DNA of 64,000 nucleotides from JADJTT01 sp049306275 (GTDB taxonomy: Bacteria > Bacteroidota > Bacteroidia > Chitinophagales > Saprospiraceae). The notes below the pieces were generated by a model that was not told the origin of the DNA, did no database searches, and worked only from the letters and a program-made list of their open reading frames with translations. Below, one piece after another: positions 1-7,948 of the stretch. The number at the start of each line of letters is the position of its first letter. Within the stretch, counting starts at the first letter, position 1. The stretch spans positions 1 through 64,000 of the forward strand of contig JBAQQB010000197.1 of NCBI GenBank assembly GCA_049306275.1, read 5' to 3'. The translations under genes were made by a program, and so were the position numbers.

Positions 1-11
1 GACGAAGCATA

Positions 12-55
12 AAAAGAAAGAGGGGCAAACCGGCCGGTTTGCCCCTCTTTCTTTT
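12..55. terminator. Perfect inverted repeat, bidirectional terminator
   Basis: A perfect 22-bp inverted repeat with no spacer, centred on CCGGCCGG. Each arm runs from an A-rich end through AGGGG to CAAACC, so either strand reads a GC-rich stem followed by T-rich sequence. It lies just past the stop of the minus-strand ArsR gene (stop at 69) and probably ends that transcript, and perhaps one entering from the left edge. Confidence 0.85.
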
Positions 56-68
56 CAGACCTGATGAT

Positions 69-416
69 TTATTCTTCATCATCATCAAAATCCTCCATCT
101 CTATATGTTTGCTCTCTTCCCAAAACCGGTCTAATGTGCCCAGCGTATGGAAGATCATGTCGTAGTTGAGACTGTAGTGGATGTATTTGCCCTCGCGTTC
201 CGTCTGTACCAGCCCCACTGAGCGAAGGATGCGCAGGTGCTGGGAAGTGATGGATTGTTCCAGCTTAAGGGTATTGTAAATCTTGTTCACGTTCACCGAA
301 CCATTCTGGTCGATGAACTCGAGAATTTTAATACGGAGAGGATGCGCCAAAGCCCTCATCAGCTCGGATGACTCCCTCAGCTTTTCGTTATTAATAACAA
401 CTTTAGCCTTTCTCAT
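69..416 (-). CDS. ArsR/SmtB-family winged-helix transcriptional regulator (copy 1)
   Basis: A small winged-helix repressor. From the start at 416 (MRKAKVV) it is 115 residues. The typical core is visible: RALAHPLRIKILEFI (helices 1-2), then LEQSITSQHLRILRSVGLV (recognition helix) and the wing TEREGKYIHYSL. The reading frame stays open upstream to 473, but that part is not typical and 416 is the better start. The ELCVCDL metal site of classical ArsR proteins is absent, so a metal ligand at that position is unlikely; the signal is unknown. The C-terminus is very acidic (EMEDFDDDEE). A diverged paralogue lies directly upstream on the same strand (551-895), suggesting tandem duplication. A strong terminator follows. 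Confidence 0.85.
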   Translation of the reverse strand: MRKAKVVINNEKLRESSELMRALAHPLRIKILEFIDQNGSVNVNKIYNTLKLEQSITSQHLRILRSVGLVQTEREGKYIHYSLNYDMIFHTLGTLDRFWEESKHIEMEDFDDDEE

Positions 417-550
417 AGATGGCGGATTTGAAGTGGATCGCTCTTTCAAATAGCAAAGATGCGCTTTTTTCAATTCATTTCAAATCTGGCCCGGCCTTTA
501 ACACCGGCAGATCCAAAATTTGTCTTCCGCCCACCAATTCTGTGAAAATC

Positions 551-895
551 CTAAGCTATCAGTTCTTCGACCAAACGGGAAATCTGATCAAGCCGCTCCT
601 TATCGATGGAATAATAAATGAATTTGCCATGGCGCTCGGTGCGAACCACGCTCGCCCGGCGAAGGATGGCGAGGTGTTGGGAGGCAACCGACTGCTCGAG
701 GCGGAGACGGACGTAGATGTCGGTGACCGTCAATTTTCCGCTGTCTTCCAGCAAGTCGATGATCCGCTGGCGCAATTTGTGGTTTACAGACCGCAGTACT
801 AATACAGCTTTCCGCAACTCTGCGTAGTCTAGTGCGACGAACTGCTTTCCCTTTTTCAGCACTACAGCTTCGTCTTTTTGCTTTCTCATATTCAT
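551..895 (-). CDS. ArsR/SmtB-family winged-helix transcriptional regulator (copy 2)
   Basis: A 114-residue winged-helix protein whose core (LRSVNHKLRQRIIDLLEDS, then LRLEQSVASQHLAILRRA and the wing TERHGKFIYYSI) aligns closely with the downstream gene at 69-416. The shared LEQS-ASQHL-ILR recognition helix makes the pair clear paralogues that may read similar operators. No cysteine metal site is seen. The start is ATG at 895, or 889 (MRKQKDE) if the first Met is skipped. An 18-bp near-palindrome lies 39-56 bp upstream and is a plausible autoregulatory operator. The regulated function is not evident from neighbours, which are housekeeping genes (tsaB, prfA). Confidence 0.85.
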   Translation of the reverse strand: MNMRKQKDEAVVLKKGKQFVALDYAELRKAVLVLRSVNHKLRQRIIDLLEDSGKLTVTDIYVRLRLEQSVASQHLAILRRASVVRTERHGKFIYYSIDKERLDQISRLVEELIA

Positions 896-933
896 GTTTT
901 TTTATATTTCACTTATTCCAAAACCATGCCAAT

Positions 934-951
934 TTTGACACTAGTGTGAAA
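934..951. promoter_or_regulatory. Candidate ArsR operator (18-bp near-palindrome)
   Basis: TTTGACACTAGTGTGAAA has a perfect 10-bp core ACACTAGTGT (938-947) and symmetrical flanks except for one G/G position. It sits just upstream of the ArsR copy 2 start (895). Size, symmetry and position fit the dyad operators bound by ArsR dimers; binding is an inference. Confidence 0.45.
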
Positions 952-1040
952 TGCGTGAAATAAACTTAAATCGGCATGCCAAAGTAAGGGTTTTCTCCAA
1001 ACAATAGAAAATTTTTGTTAATTTATTTTTTTGACAATAT

Positions 1041-1730
1041 TTAAAACCAATTCTGCTTAGGCTGGGTAATATTGGGCGGCTTCAAGTAAAGCGGCGAAAA
1101 ATAGGCCACATCCTCAAATGTCCCGGCCTCCCAGGCCGCTTGCGCCAGCCCGATCATGTGCCGGGCGCTCATCGCAACCTCAATAAAACGCCCCGCAGGA
1201 TTCCTTAGTATAGACGCACACTTACCCGCGCCATCTCCCCCGAACACTACCAGCTTGCCTTTTGCAAACCATTCATCAAAGGAGCCCTCTTCCACGATCA
1301 TCGAGTGTACGGGAAGCATGGTTTCAAGGTCCTTGCTGAAAACTGCCGTATACACCTCCATCCGCCTGGCGTCGATCATGGGGCAATACAAGGCGTCCAC
1401 GCCGTCCAAGGCCTCCCTAATACCCCAGGCCAGCGCCTTCAGGGTTTCCACCTTAATGAGGGGCTTTCCCAGCGCATAGCAAATCCCCTTCGCCGTCGCG
1501 GCGCCTACCCGGAGAGCGGTGTACGAGCCAGGCCCGGCGCTTACCGACACCGCATCCAGCTCTTCCATGCCAAAATCTGCTTCCGCCAGGCAGCGCTCGA
1601 TCAGGCGGGTCATTTTTTCTCCGTGGGCGTTGAGCTCTTCCGCAGCCTGCAAATTCAGCAAGCGGCCGCCCTCGCTCAGGGCAACCGAACAGACGGCCGT
1701 AGCCGACTCAATGTGCAATATCCTCGACAT
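1041..1730 (-). CDS. tsaB: tRNA threonylcarbamoyladenosine biosynthesis protein TsaB
   Basis: 229 residues. TsaB is the ASKHA-fold partner that bridges TsaD and TsaE in making the t6A modification at position 37 of ANN-decoding tRNAs; it acts in the cytoplasm. The start MSRILHIESAT and the family signature SAGPGSYTALRVGAATAKGICYALGKPL (about residues 64-91) are diagnostic; the metal and catalytic residues of TsaD are absent, as expected for TsaB. Its start is 88 bp from the divergently transcribed prfA. Length is normal for the family. Confidence is high. Confidence 0.93.
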   Translation of the reverse strand: MSRILHIESATAVCSVALSEGGRLLNLQAAEELNAHGEKMTRLIERCLAEADFGMEELDAVSVSAGPGSYTALRVGAATAKGICYALGKPLIKVETLKALAWGIREALDGVDALYCPMIDARRMEVYTAVFSKDLETMLPVHSMIVEEGSFDEWFAKGKLVVFGGDGAGKCASILRNPAGRFIEVAMSARHMIGLAQAAWEAGTFEDVAYFSPLYLKPPNITQPKQNWF

Positions 1731-1818
1731 GCCTGTGAAAATAGTGCAGATTTCTTAATTTTGTTGAAAATGTAGCCCTTCCCTTAACTTCACGGGCTTC
1801 AAAATCCCTAACGCATTT

Positions 1819-2895
1819 ATGCTCGATAAACTGGAATCCATCGTTGACCGCTTCCGCAACATGGAAGAACAACTCGCCGACCCCGCTGTCATCGGCGATA
1901 TGGAACGCTTTAAGAAGGTAAATAAGGAATACAAGGAACTCAAGGAAATCGTCGACGTCTTCCTCGATTATAAAATGGTTTCTTCCCACATCGCCTCCGC
2001 ACGCGAACTGATGCAGGAAAAAGACCCCGAACTCAGGGAAATGGCGCAAAGCGAACTGGATTCCCTCCTGCCCCGCAAGGAAGAACTCGAGGAAAACCTT
2101 AAATTCCTCCTCATCCCAAAAGATCCCGAAGACTCCAAAGACGTGCTCTTCGAAATCCGCGCCGGCACCGGGGGCGACGAGGCCAGCCTCTTCGCAGGCG
2201 ACTTGTATCGCATGTATTCCAAATACTTCGAAAAACAGGGCTGGAAATCGGAAGTCATCGAAGTTACAGAAGGAACCGTCGGAGGCTATAGCAAACTGAT
2301 CCTGGAGGTCAGCGGCGACCAGGTATACGGCAAGCTCAAATTCGAATCGGGCGCTCACCGCGTGCAGCGCGTGCCCAAAACCGAATCCCAGGGCCGCATC
2401 CATACCTCCGCCGTCACCGTGGCCGTCATGCCCAAACTGGAAATGGAAGACGTCAATATCACCAAGGCCGATCTGCGCGTCGAAACCTTCCGCTCCAGCG
2501 GCGCCGGCGGCCAGCACGTCAACAAAACCGAATCGGGGGTTCGCTTTATCCACATCCCAACCGGCGTTGTTTCCGAAAGTACCGACGGCCGCTCCCAAAT
2601 CCAGAACAGGGAAATCGCCCTGCAACGCCTCTACCAGAAAATTTACGAAACCCAAAAGGCAAAACACGAATCGACCGTGGCCGCCAACCGGAGGTCACTG
2701 GTCGGCTCCGGCGACCGCTCCGAGAAAATCCGCACCTATAACTACCCCCAAAATCGCATGACCGATCACCGGATCAACCTCACCCTGTATAACCTCGACC
2801 AAGTGCTGGAAGGGGATCTGGACGAAGTCGTCGAAGCCCTCCGCCTGGCTGAAAATACCGAACGGCTCAAAGCCAGCGAAACAGAACAAGTCTGA
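1819..2895 (+). CDS. prfA: Peptide chain release factor 1 (RF1)
   Basis: 358 residues. RF1 recognises UAA and UAG in the ribosomal A site and triggers peptidyl-tRNA hydrolysis. The catalytic GGQ is at residues 230-232 (SGAGGQHVNKT). The codon-recognition tripeptide is PKT in RVPKTESQGRIHTS, the PxT form that defines RF1 rather than the SPF of RF2. No programmed frameshift site is present, as expected for RF1. Length is normal. It is divergent from tsaB, and 17 bp separate its stop from the following amidase gene. Confidence 0.97.
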   Translation: MLDKLESIVDRFRNMEEQLADPAVIGDMERFKKVNKEYKELKEIVDVFLDYKMVSSHIASARELMQEKDPELREMAQSELDSLLPRKEELEENLKFLLIPKDPEDSKDVLFEIRAGTGGDEASLFAGDLYRMYSKYFEKQGWKSEVIEVTEGTVGGYSKLILEVSGDQVYGKLKFESGAHRVQRVPKTESQGRIHTSAVTVAVMPKLEMEDVNITKADLRVETFRSSGAGGQHVNKTESGVRFIHIPTGVVSESTDGRSQIQNREIALQRLYQKIYETQKAKHESTVAANRRSLVGSGDRSEKIRTYNYPQNRMTDHRINLTLYNLDQVLEGDLDEVVEALRLAENTERLKASETEQV

Positions 2896-2912
2896 CATAT
2901 CCAAATAAATCA

Positions 2913-4193
2913 ATGAAACAGCTATTCCTCTCCCTGCTGCTGTCCGCATGCATGGCAGCTTCTCTCACAGCCCAACCGGGTAGCCGGACTGTCGTCGACC
3001 TGCTGCCGCACGATTTCCTGACCGGCTCCACAGCCTTGCTCCCCATCCGCCTCGCCGAAGTATCCCCCTTCCTCGCCTGGTCCGTGGAATGGGAAGGCAG
3101 CGAAGCCCTCTCACTTGAAATCCGCTTTTACGAAGCCGGCCGCTGGGGCGAATGGTCGCCGCTTATCCCCGACCCTCATTCCGAAAGAAAAGCCCCGCGG
3201 TTCATCAGCCAACTGGGCTTCGCGCCTGCCTCAAGCACCCATTTCGATATCCGCATCCTCCCGCGGGAAGCCGCTGCTGAACTGGCCAGCGCAAGAGTCC
3301 ATTTCTTTAATCCCGGCGACACGCCCACGCCCCCCACAGGTAATGATGCGGCTGGTGTCCTGGCCTGTCCTTGCCCCCAACCCGCCTACCTCGACCGCCT
3401 CGGCTGGTGCCCAAGCGGCAACTGCCCCACCGACCCCACCCCCGTTCCCACCTCCGTCACCCACCTCATCGTCCACCACTCCGCCGGCGCCAACACCTCC
3501 AGCGACTGGCCCGCGGTGGTGCGCAGCATCTGGGACTACCACGTCAATTCCAATGGCTGGGACGACATCGGCTACAACTGGCTCATCGACCCCAAGGGCG
3601 TGTTGTATGAAGGCCGGGGCAACGACCTGCTCGGCGCCCACTTCTGCGGCACCAACGGCAATACCATGGGCGTCTGTATGATGGGCACCTATACCAGTGT
3701 ACCCCCATCCGACACCTCCCTGCAAACCCTGACACATCTGCTGGGCTGGAAAGCCTGCGACCGCGATATCGACCCCGAAGACTTTTCCTTCCATAATGGC
3801 TCCGGACTCAACCTGTTCAACATCTCCGGCCACCGCGACGGCTGCGCCACAGCCTGCCCGGGCGATTCGCTCTACGCCCGCCTGCCCGGTTTGAGAATGG
3901 ATGTCAGGGATTACATCGACAGCTGCGAACCCAGTAGTATTATCGAAAAAACTGATTTCCTAGCCATTTTTGTCTTTCCCAACCCGGCAGACGAGGTTCT
4001 CAACATCCGCATCCCTTCAGAAGGAAGGAATCAGCGCATCCGCATTTTCGACCCGCAAGGACGGCTGGCCTGGAGCTCGCCAAAGCCCTATTCGGGCGGC
4101 GAGCAAATCACACTTTCGATCAAGGGCTGGGCAAAAGGCCTGTATTCCATACAATACGGAGCCGGCCGCCAGACCAAGGTTCTTGTGCAATGA
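2913..4193 (+). CDS. Secreted PGRP-type N-acetylmuramoyl-L-alanine amidase with T9SS sorting domain
   Basis: 426 residues. A signal peptide (about 1-20, ending SLTAQ) is followed by a beta-rich region, a cysteine-bearing linker and a peptidoglycan-recognition/amidase_2 domain (about 180-335). The zinc ligands of type 2 amidases are in place: His188 or His189 in VHHSAG, His307 in GHRDG and Cys315 in ACPGD, so it should be active, cutting the MurNAc-L-Ala bond. The last 80 residues (VFPNPADEVLNI to KGLYSIQY) form a type A T9SS C-terminal sorting domain, so the protein is exported through the outer membrane by T9SS rather than kept in the periplasm. The stop overlaps the next start (ATGA at 4190), so the two are translationally coupled. 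Confidence 0.92.
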   Translation: MKQLFLSLLLSACMAASLTAQPGSRTVVDLLPHDFLTGSTALLPIRLAEVSPFLAWSVEWEGSEALSLEIRFYEAGRWGEWSPLIPDPHSERKAPRFISQLGFAPASSTHFDIRILPREAAAELASARVHFFNPGDTPTPPTGNDAAGVLACPCPQPAYLDRLGWCPSGNCPTDPTPVPTSVTHLIVHHSAGANTSSDWPAVVRSIWDYHVNSNGWDDIGYNWLIDPKGVLYEGRGNDLLGAHFCGTNGNTMGVCMMGTYTSVPPSDTSLQTLTHLLGWKACDRDIDPEDFSFHNGSGLNLFNISGHRDGCATACPGDSLYARLPGLRMDVRDYIDSCEPSSIIEKTDFLAIFVFPNPADEVLNIRIPSEGRNQRIRIFDPQGRLAWSSPKPYSGGEQITLSIKGWAKGLYSIQYGAGRQTKVLVQ

Positions 4194-5353
4194 AAAAACT
4201 ACCAGGCCTCCTGATCCTTGCCGGCCTGCTCGCAACCCAGTGCCAAAGGCCCACGCTGCGCGACGATATTGCGAAAGCCCTTGAAACGACGCGCGAGCAA
4301 TTTTGTCCCGACAAAAGGACTTGCATCTGGGAAGTGGAAGCCCTCAGAGGCGCCCCCTTCATCCTCAAAGGCAAGACCAACCTGCCGGAGGCCAAACAGG
4401 CTTTGGTGCAATGGCTCTCCGAAAAAGGATTTCCCTTCCAGGACAGCCTCCAGATATTATCTCCTGGCTTTGCACTGGTCAATGTCTCCGTATGCAATAT
4501 CCGGACCGAGCCCCGGCACAGCGCAGAGCTCGCCACCCAGGCCACCCTAGGTACGCCCCTGAAAGTCTATGAACAGCAGGGCGACTGGTACCGCGTGCAA
4601 ACGCCCGACCAGTACCTGGGCTGGATGGATGCAGGAGGACTGTTCCCGCTCGACAGTCAGGCCTTTGCCCGCTGGCAGCGGTCGGACAGGATCATCGTCA
4701 CCGGCGAAACCAGCGCCTCCTGGCAGAACCCCGATCCGGGAAGCCTGACCAACGCAGACCTGGTCAGCGGGTGTATCCTGGAAAAGACGGGAGAAAGCGG
4801 CGGTTTTTTCAAGGTGGCCTTTCCCGACGGGGGCGCCGGATATGTGTTGAAAAAACACGCCCAAGCCCTCAGCGATTGGAAAGAAGCCTTTCCCTCCGGT
4901 CCCGAGCCGCTCATCGAAACTGCATTTACCCTCATGGGCAGACCCTATCTCTGGGGCGGCACAAGCGCCAAGGGCATGGACTGCAGCGGGTTTACCAAGA
5001 CCGTTTTTTTCCGCCACGGCCTGGTACTGCCCAGGGACGCCTCCCAGCAAGTCCGTGTGGGAGCCGCGGTAGAAACAGATTCATCGTTTACCGGCCTGCT
5101 TCCCGGCGACCTACTCTTCTTCGGCCGCCAAGCGGAGGAAGATACGCCTGAAAAAATTACCCATGTGGCGATCTACCTGGGAGAAGGACAGTTCATCCAC
5201 GCCTCAGGCAAAGTCAAGGTGGAAAGCCTTTTCCCGGAAGCGCCCAATTACGCCGAAAACCGCCGGTCGTCTTTCGTGCGGGCCAGGCGCATAGCCTTCC
5301 CCGACTCCAGCCTGGTGGGGCTGGATTGGTATTTTTCAAAAAGCGCTTTTTAA
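4190..5353 (+). CDS. SH3-domain NlpC/P60 endopeptidase lipoprotein
   Basis: 387 residues. The N-terminus MKKLPGLLILAGLLATQC is a probable lipoprotein signal with Cys18 as the lipidated residue (the box ATQC is imperfect). One or two bacterial SH3 modules (about 95-225; RTEPRHSAELATQA, WYRVQTPDQYLGWMD) precede an NlpC/P60 domain (about 240-387). The catalytic triad is visible: Cys265 in DCSGF, His325 in THVAIYLG and His337 in FIHASG. Members of this family cut D-Glu to diamino-acid bonds in stem peptides. It overlaps the upstream amidase by 4 bases, so the two hydrolases are made together, one exported and one membrane-anchored. Confidence 0.93.
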   Translation: MKKLPGLLILAGLLATQCQRPTLRDDIAKALETTREQFCPDKRTCIWEVEALRGAPFILKGKTNLPEAKQALVQWLSEKGFPFQDSLQILSPGFALVNVSVCNIRTEPRHSAELATQATLGTPLKVYEQQGDWYRVQTPDQYLGWMDAGGLFPLDSQAFARWQRSDRIIVTGETSASWQNPDPGSLTNADLVSGCILEKTGESGGFFKVAFPDGGAGYVLKKHAQALSDWKEAFPSGPEPLIETAFTLMGRPYLWGGTSAKGMDCSGFTKTVFFRHGLVLPRDASQQVRVGAAVETDSSFTGLLPGDLLFFGRQAEEDTPEKITHVAIYLGEGQFIHASGKVKVESLFPEAPNYAENRRSSFVRARRIAFPDSSLVGLDWYFSKSAF

Positions 5354-5356
5354 AAT

Positions 5357-5390
5357 AATTTGTTTTAATTTTTGCAAGTAAAAACAAATT
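5357..5390. repeat. AT-rich inverted repeat upstream of glucosaminidase gene
   Basis: AATTTGTTTT (5357-5366) and AAAACAAATT (5381-5390) are perfect 10-bp arms with a 14-nt spacer. It follows directly on the NlpC/P60 stop and precedes the glucosaminidase start at 5414. It could be an operator or a weak hairpin; it lacks the GC content of a terminator. Confidence 0.3.
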
Positions 5391-5413
5391 GTTTTACCTT
5401 GTGGCAAATAATT

Positions 5414-6184
5414 ATGTTTGCCATGAAAACAGGGCTCATCAACATCCGGAATAGCATTTCCCGGTTTGCCCGGGAAAATTGGTTCAAACTCCTTTTGGTC
5501 GGCATTGCGCTGTATGTATTCTTCCAGCGGGATCTCAGCTTTCAGGTGCAGCTCCGGTCGCCACTCTATCCCGACACTGGGGAGGAGCCCCCGACGCAGG
5601 TAGAGCAGAAAGGGAGGCGGGAAAAAATGACGCAGCGAAGCGGAAAGGTAGCCGAATCTCCAGCGGGCCGCCGCGATCTGTTTGATCTGTCGTCGGCCTT
5701 TAACTCTCCCTGGAAAAAAGACGCGCTGATGGAACAACTCGAATCGGTGAGCGAAGAGCAAAAAATCGCCTACCTGAAGCGGTTCGCCCGCGTGGCGCTG
5801 ACGGAGCAGAAGAAATTCGGCGTGCCGGCATCCATCACCCTGGCCAATGCGCTGCTGCACAGCGCTGCGGGTACAGCGGGCTGGTCGGTTACCGGCAACA
5901 ATCACTTTGCCCTCCCCTGCACGGAAAACTGGCAGGGCCAATCCGGCTCTTACGAGGGCAAATGCCTGCGCCATTTCGAAAACGCCTGGGCCAGTTTCCG
6001 CGATCACAGCCTGGCGCTCAGCCGCGAATTGAAGGAAGACCTGCCTTTTGGCCAGTCTTCCGGCTACCGGGACTGGGCCGAAGCGCTGGCCAACTCGCTC
6101 TACGAAGGCGAGAAAGGTACAGCACAACACCTCATCGACCTGATCGAGCGCTACAAACTCTACGAACTGGACGCGGCGCAGTGA
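5414..6184 (+). CDS. Membrane-anchored glucosaminidase-domain protein (peptidoglycan hydrolase)
   Basis: Start placed at ATG 5414 (MFAMKTG; 5423 is also possible); the frame is open back to a TTG at 5372 inside an inverted repeat, which is less likely. About 256 residues: a membrane-anchor helix (WFKLLLVGIALYVFF), a variable linker, then a glucosaminidase domain (about 120-256). LTEQKKFGVPASITLANALLHSAAGTAGW and NNHFALPC match the family, which cleaves after GlcNAc in glycan strands; the catalytic Glu is expected near LTEQ, but the usual SLAQAxxESG Glu is replaced here by LANALLHSAAG. That substitution may weaken or abolish catalysis. Third of a run of wall-active genes. Confidence 0.82.
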   Translation: MFAMKTGLINIRNSISRFARENWFKLLLVGIALYVFFQRDLSFQVQLRSPLYPDTGEEPPTQVEQKGRREKMTQRSGKVAESPAGRRDLFDLSSAFNSPWKKDALMEQLESVSEEQKIAYLKRFARVALTEQKKFGVPASITLANALLHSAAGTAGWSVTGNNHFALPCTENWQGQSGSYEGKCLRHFENAWASFRDHSLALSRELKEDLPFGQSSGYRDWAEALANSLYEGEKGTAQHLIDLIERYKLYELDAAQ

Positions 6185-6187
6185 TTG

Positions 6188-6715
6188 CTATTCCAGCGTG
6201 CCCGGCGTTTTCTTCTTGTAATAGTTAACCCCGGCGCCAAACACCCAGCCCTCCTGGCCTTTCTTCGTCCGTATCTTGACCCAGGGCTCCCTGGCCTTTT
6301 CATACCCCAGGCTGACCTCGGTCGTAGAGTCGGTGACTTCGTTGAGGAAGTAGACCTCTTCGAAGAGCGGGAGCTTGGCCAGCACCGGGCTTTTCAGGCC
6401 CGGCTGGCTCCGCAGGTTGAGCCCTTCGATGGTCACGTACAGCTTGGAGTACTGGGGCTCCGTGCGGGCAGGTGGGGTTGTGGTAGCTACCGGCGCCGCC
6501 GGTTTGGCTATGGTGTCCTTTGCCGTCGCGGTGGCAGCGGGTTTCGCCGCCGGATCGGTCTGGGTGGAGTCCGCGAGCAACTCTTCCGGTAGCTCGTCAT
6601 TAGCAGCCCTGTTACCCCCGCATTTGGGGATGATCCAAACCAGGAAGCTCAATGCAAAAACAGCCACAATAATCACTTCAACTTTTGGAAGCAAACCCTT
6701 GGCATTCTTCTCCAT
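6188..6715 (-). CDS. Membrane-anchored bacterial SH3-domain protein
   Basis: 175 residues. One N-terminal transmembrane helix (about 11-27, VEVIIVAVFALSFLVWII), then an Ala/Thr/Pro-rich linker (about 40-90) and a C-terminal bacterial SH3 module (YVTIEGLNLRSQPGLKSPVLAKL to GWVFGAGVNYY). SH3b domains bind cell-wall peptides or act as targeting modules; no catalytic domain is present. It is convergent with the glucosaminidase gene (3 bp between stops) and completes a local cluster of four wall-associated genes. Confidence 0.75.
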   Translation of the reverse strand: MEKNAKGLLPKVEVIIVAVFALSFLVWIIPKCGGNRAANDELPEELLADSTQTDPAAKPAATATAKDTIAKPAAPVATTTPPARTEPQYSKLYVTIEGLNLRSQPGLKSPVLAKLPLFEEVYFLNEVTDSTTEVSLGYEKAREPWVKIRTKKGQEGWVFGAGVNYYKKKTPGTLE

Positions 6716-6824
6716 AATGCTGATTTTTGGATGCTCTTATGAATTCCCCACAAGGTGAGAAAACCTAGCTTTTCAATTTCATGGAAAGATAGGGATTGCG
6801 CATGTGCCTTCAAAATTTCTTACC

Positions 6825-7931
6825 ATGGGGGAAAAACTGTTTTTTCAAATCGCACTGACCCAGGTGCCCAATGTCGGCGCCGTTACAGCCAAACAAATCA
6901 TCAGCTACTGCGGAAGCGCAGAAGCCGCTTTCCGGACGTCCAAAAAACAACTGCTGAAAATACCCGGTATCGGGGAACAAACAGCCAGCGCTATTCTGGA
7001 ATTCAGGGATTTCGATCGCATAGAAAAAGAAATCTCCTTCCTCGAACGAACAGGGATACGGGCTTTATTTTATACCGATGCGGATTATCCCGAACGTTTA
7101 AAACACTATCCGGACGCTCCGGTTGTCTTATTTATGAGAGGCCCCGCCAGCCTCAACCACCAGCGCACCCTGGCGGTAGTAGGCACCCGGCAGCCGAGCC
7201 CCCAGGGTATCGCGATTTGCGAAGAGATCATCGCCAACCTGAAACCCTTCGATGTCCAAATCGTCAGCGGGCTGGCTTATGGCATAGATGCGGCAGCACA
7301 CCAGGCTGCCCTTCAGGCCTCCTTGCCAACCATTGCCGTGCTGGGGCATGGACTCAATCGCATCTACCCCCTCAGCCACAAAAGCCTGGCAGAGGAGATG
7401 GTGCGGCAGGACGGAGGGCTGCTGACGGAATTCCTTAGCCATAAAGGGCCTGACAGGGAAAACTTTCCGATGCGCAACAGAATCGTGGCTGCTATGAGCG
7501 ATGCCCTGCTGGTCGTCGAAACCGGCTCCAGAGGCGGCTCCATGATCACCGCCAACCTGGCCAACGACTATAACAAAGACGTCTTCGCCATACCGGGAAG
7601 GATTAAAGACACCAAATCAGAAGGATGCAACCTCCTGATCAAAACCCACAAGGCTGGTCTTGTCGAAACAGCGGAAGATATCGCCTATTTCATGAGCTGG
7701 GAACTGTCGCAGACAAAACCCACAGCAGCGCAGGGATCCTTGTTTGTAGAGCTGGATCCCCAGGAAAAAATGGTATTGGACATGATCCGCCAGGAGACCT
7801 CGCCATGGAGCATCGACAAAATTTCTTACCATGCGCAGTTACCTGGCAGTGAAATTGCGTCCGTATTATTAAACCTTGAGTTCAAAGGATTGGTTAAATC
7901 TCTACCGGGCAAAAGATTTATCCCGGTTTGA
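6825..7931 (+). CDS. dprA: DNA-processing protein DprA
   Basis: About 368 residues from ATG 6825 (MGEKLFFQIAL); a GTG at 6804 in frame is a less likely start. DprA loads RecA on single-stranded DNA taken up during transformation. Order: an N-terminal helix-hairpin-helix region (VPNVGAVTAKQIISYCG, KIPGIGEQTASAILEF), the Rossmann-like DNA-binding core (VVGTRQPSPQG, VSGLAYGIDAAAHQAAL, GSRGGSMITANLANDYNKDVFAIPG), then a C-terminal winged-helix (from about 315). It pairs functionally with comEA-like/comEC at 39-42 kb. Only 17 bp separate its stop from the next start. Confidence 0.95.
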   Translation: MGEKLFFQIALTQVPNVGAVTAKQIISYCGSAEAAFRTSKKQLLKIPGIGEQTASAILEFRDFDRIEKEISFLERTGIRALFYTDADYPERLKHYPDAPVVLFMRGPASLNHQRTLAVVGTRQPSPQGIAICEEIIANLKPFDVQIVSGLAYGIDAAAHQAALQASLPTIAVLGHGLNRIYPLSHKSLAEEMVRQDGGLLTEFLSHKGPDRENFPMRNRIVAAMSDALLVVETGSRGGSMITANLANDYNKDVFAIPGRIKDTKSEGCNLLIKTHKAGLVETAEDIAYFMSWELSQTKPTAAQGSLFVELDPQEKMVLDMIRQETSPWSIDKISYHAQLPGSEIASVLLNLEFKGLVKSLPGKRFIPV

Positions 7932-7948
7932 TCTTTAGTAATTTTCCT

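Noticed and set aside
1708..2667. 319-codon minus-strand open frame
   Set aside because: Antisense of prfA; RF1 is unambiguous with the GGQ motif.
6755..7438. 227-codon plus-strand open frame overlapping dprA
   Set aside because: Other frame of dprA; composition is Arg/Pro-rich as expected from a shifted frame.
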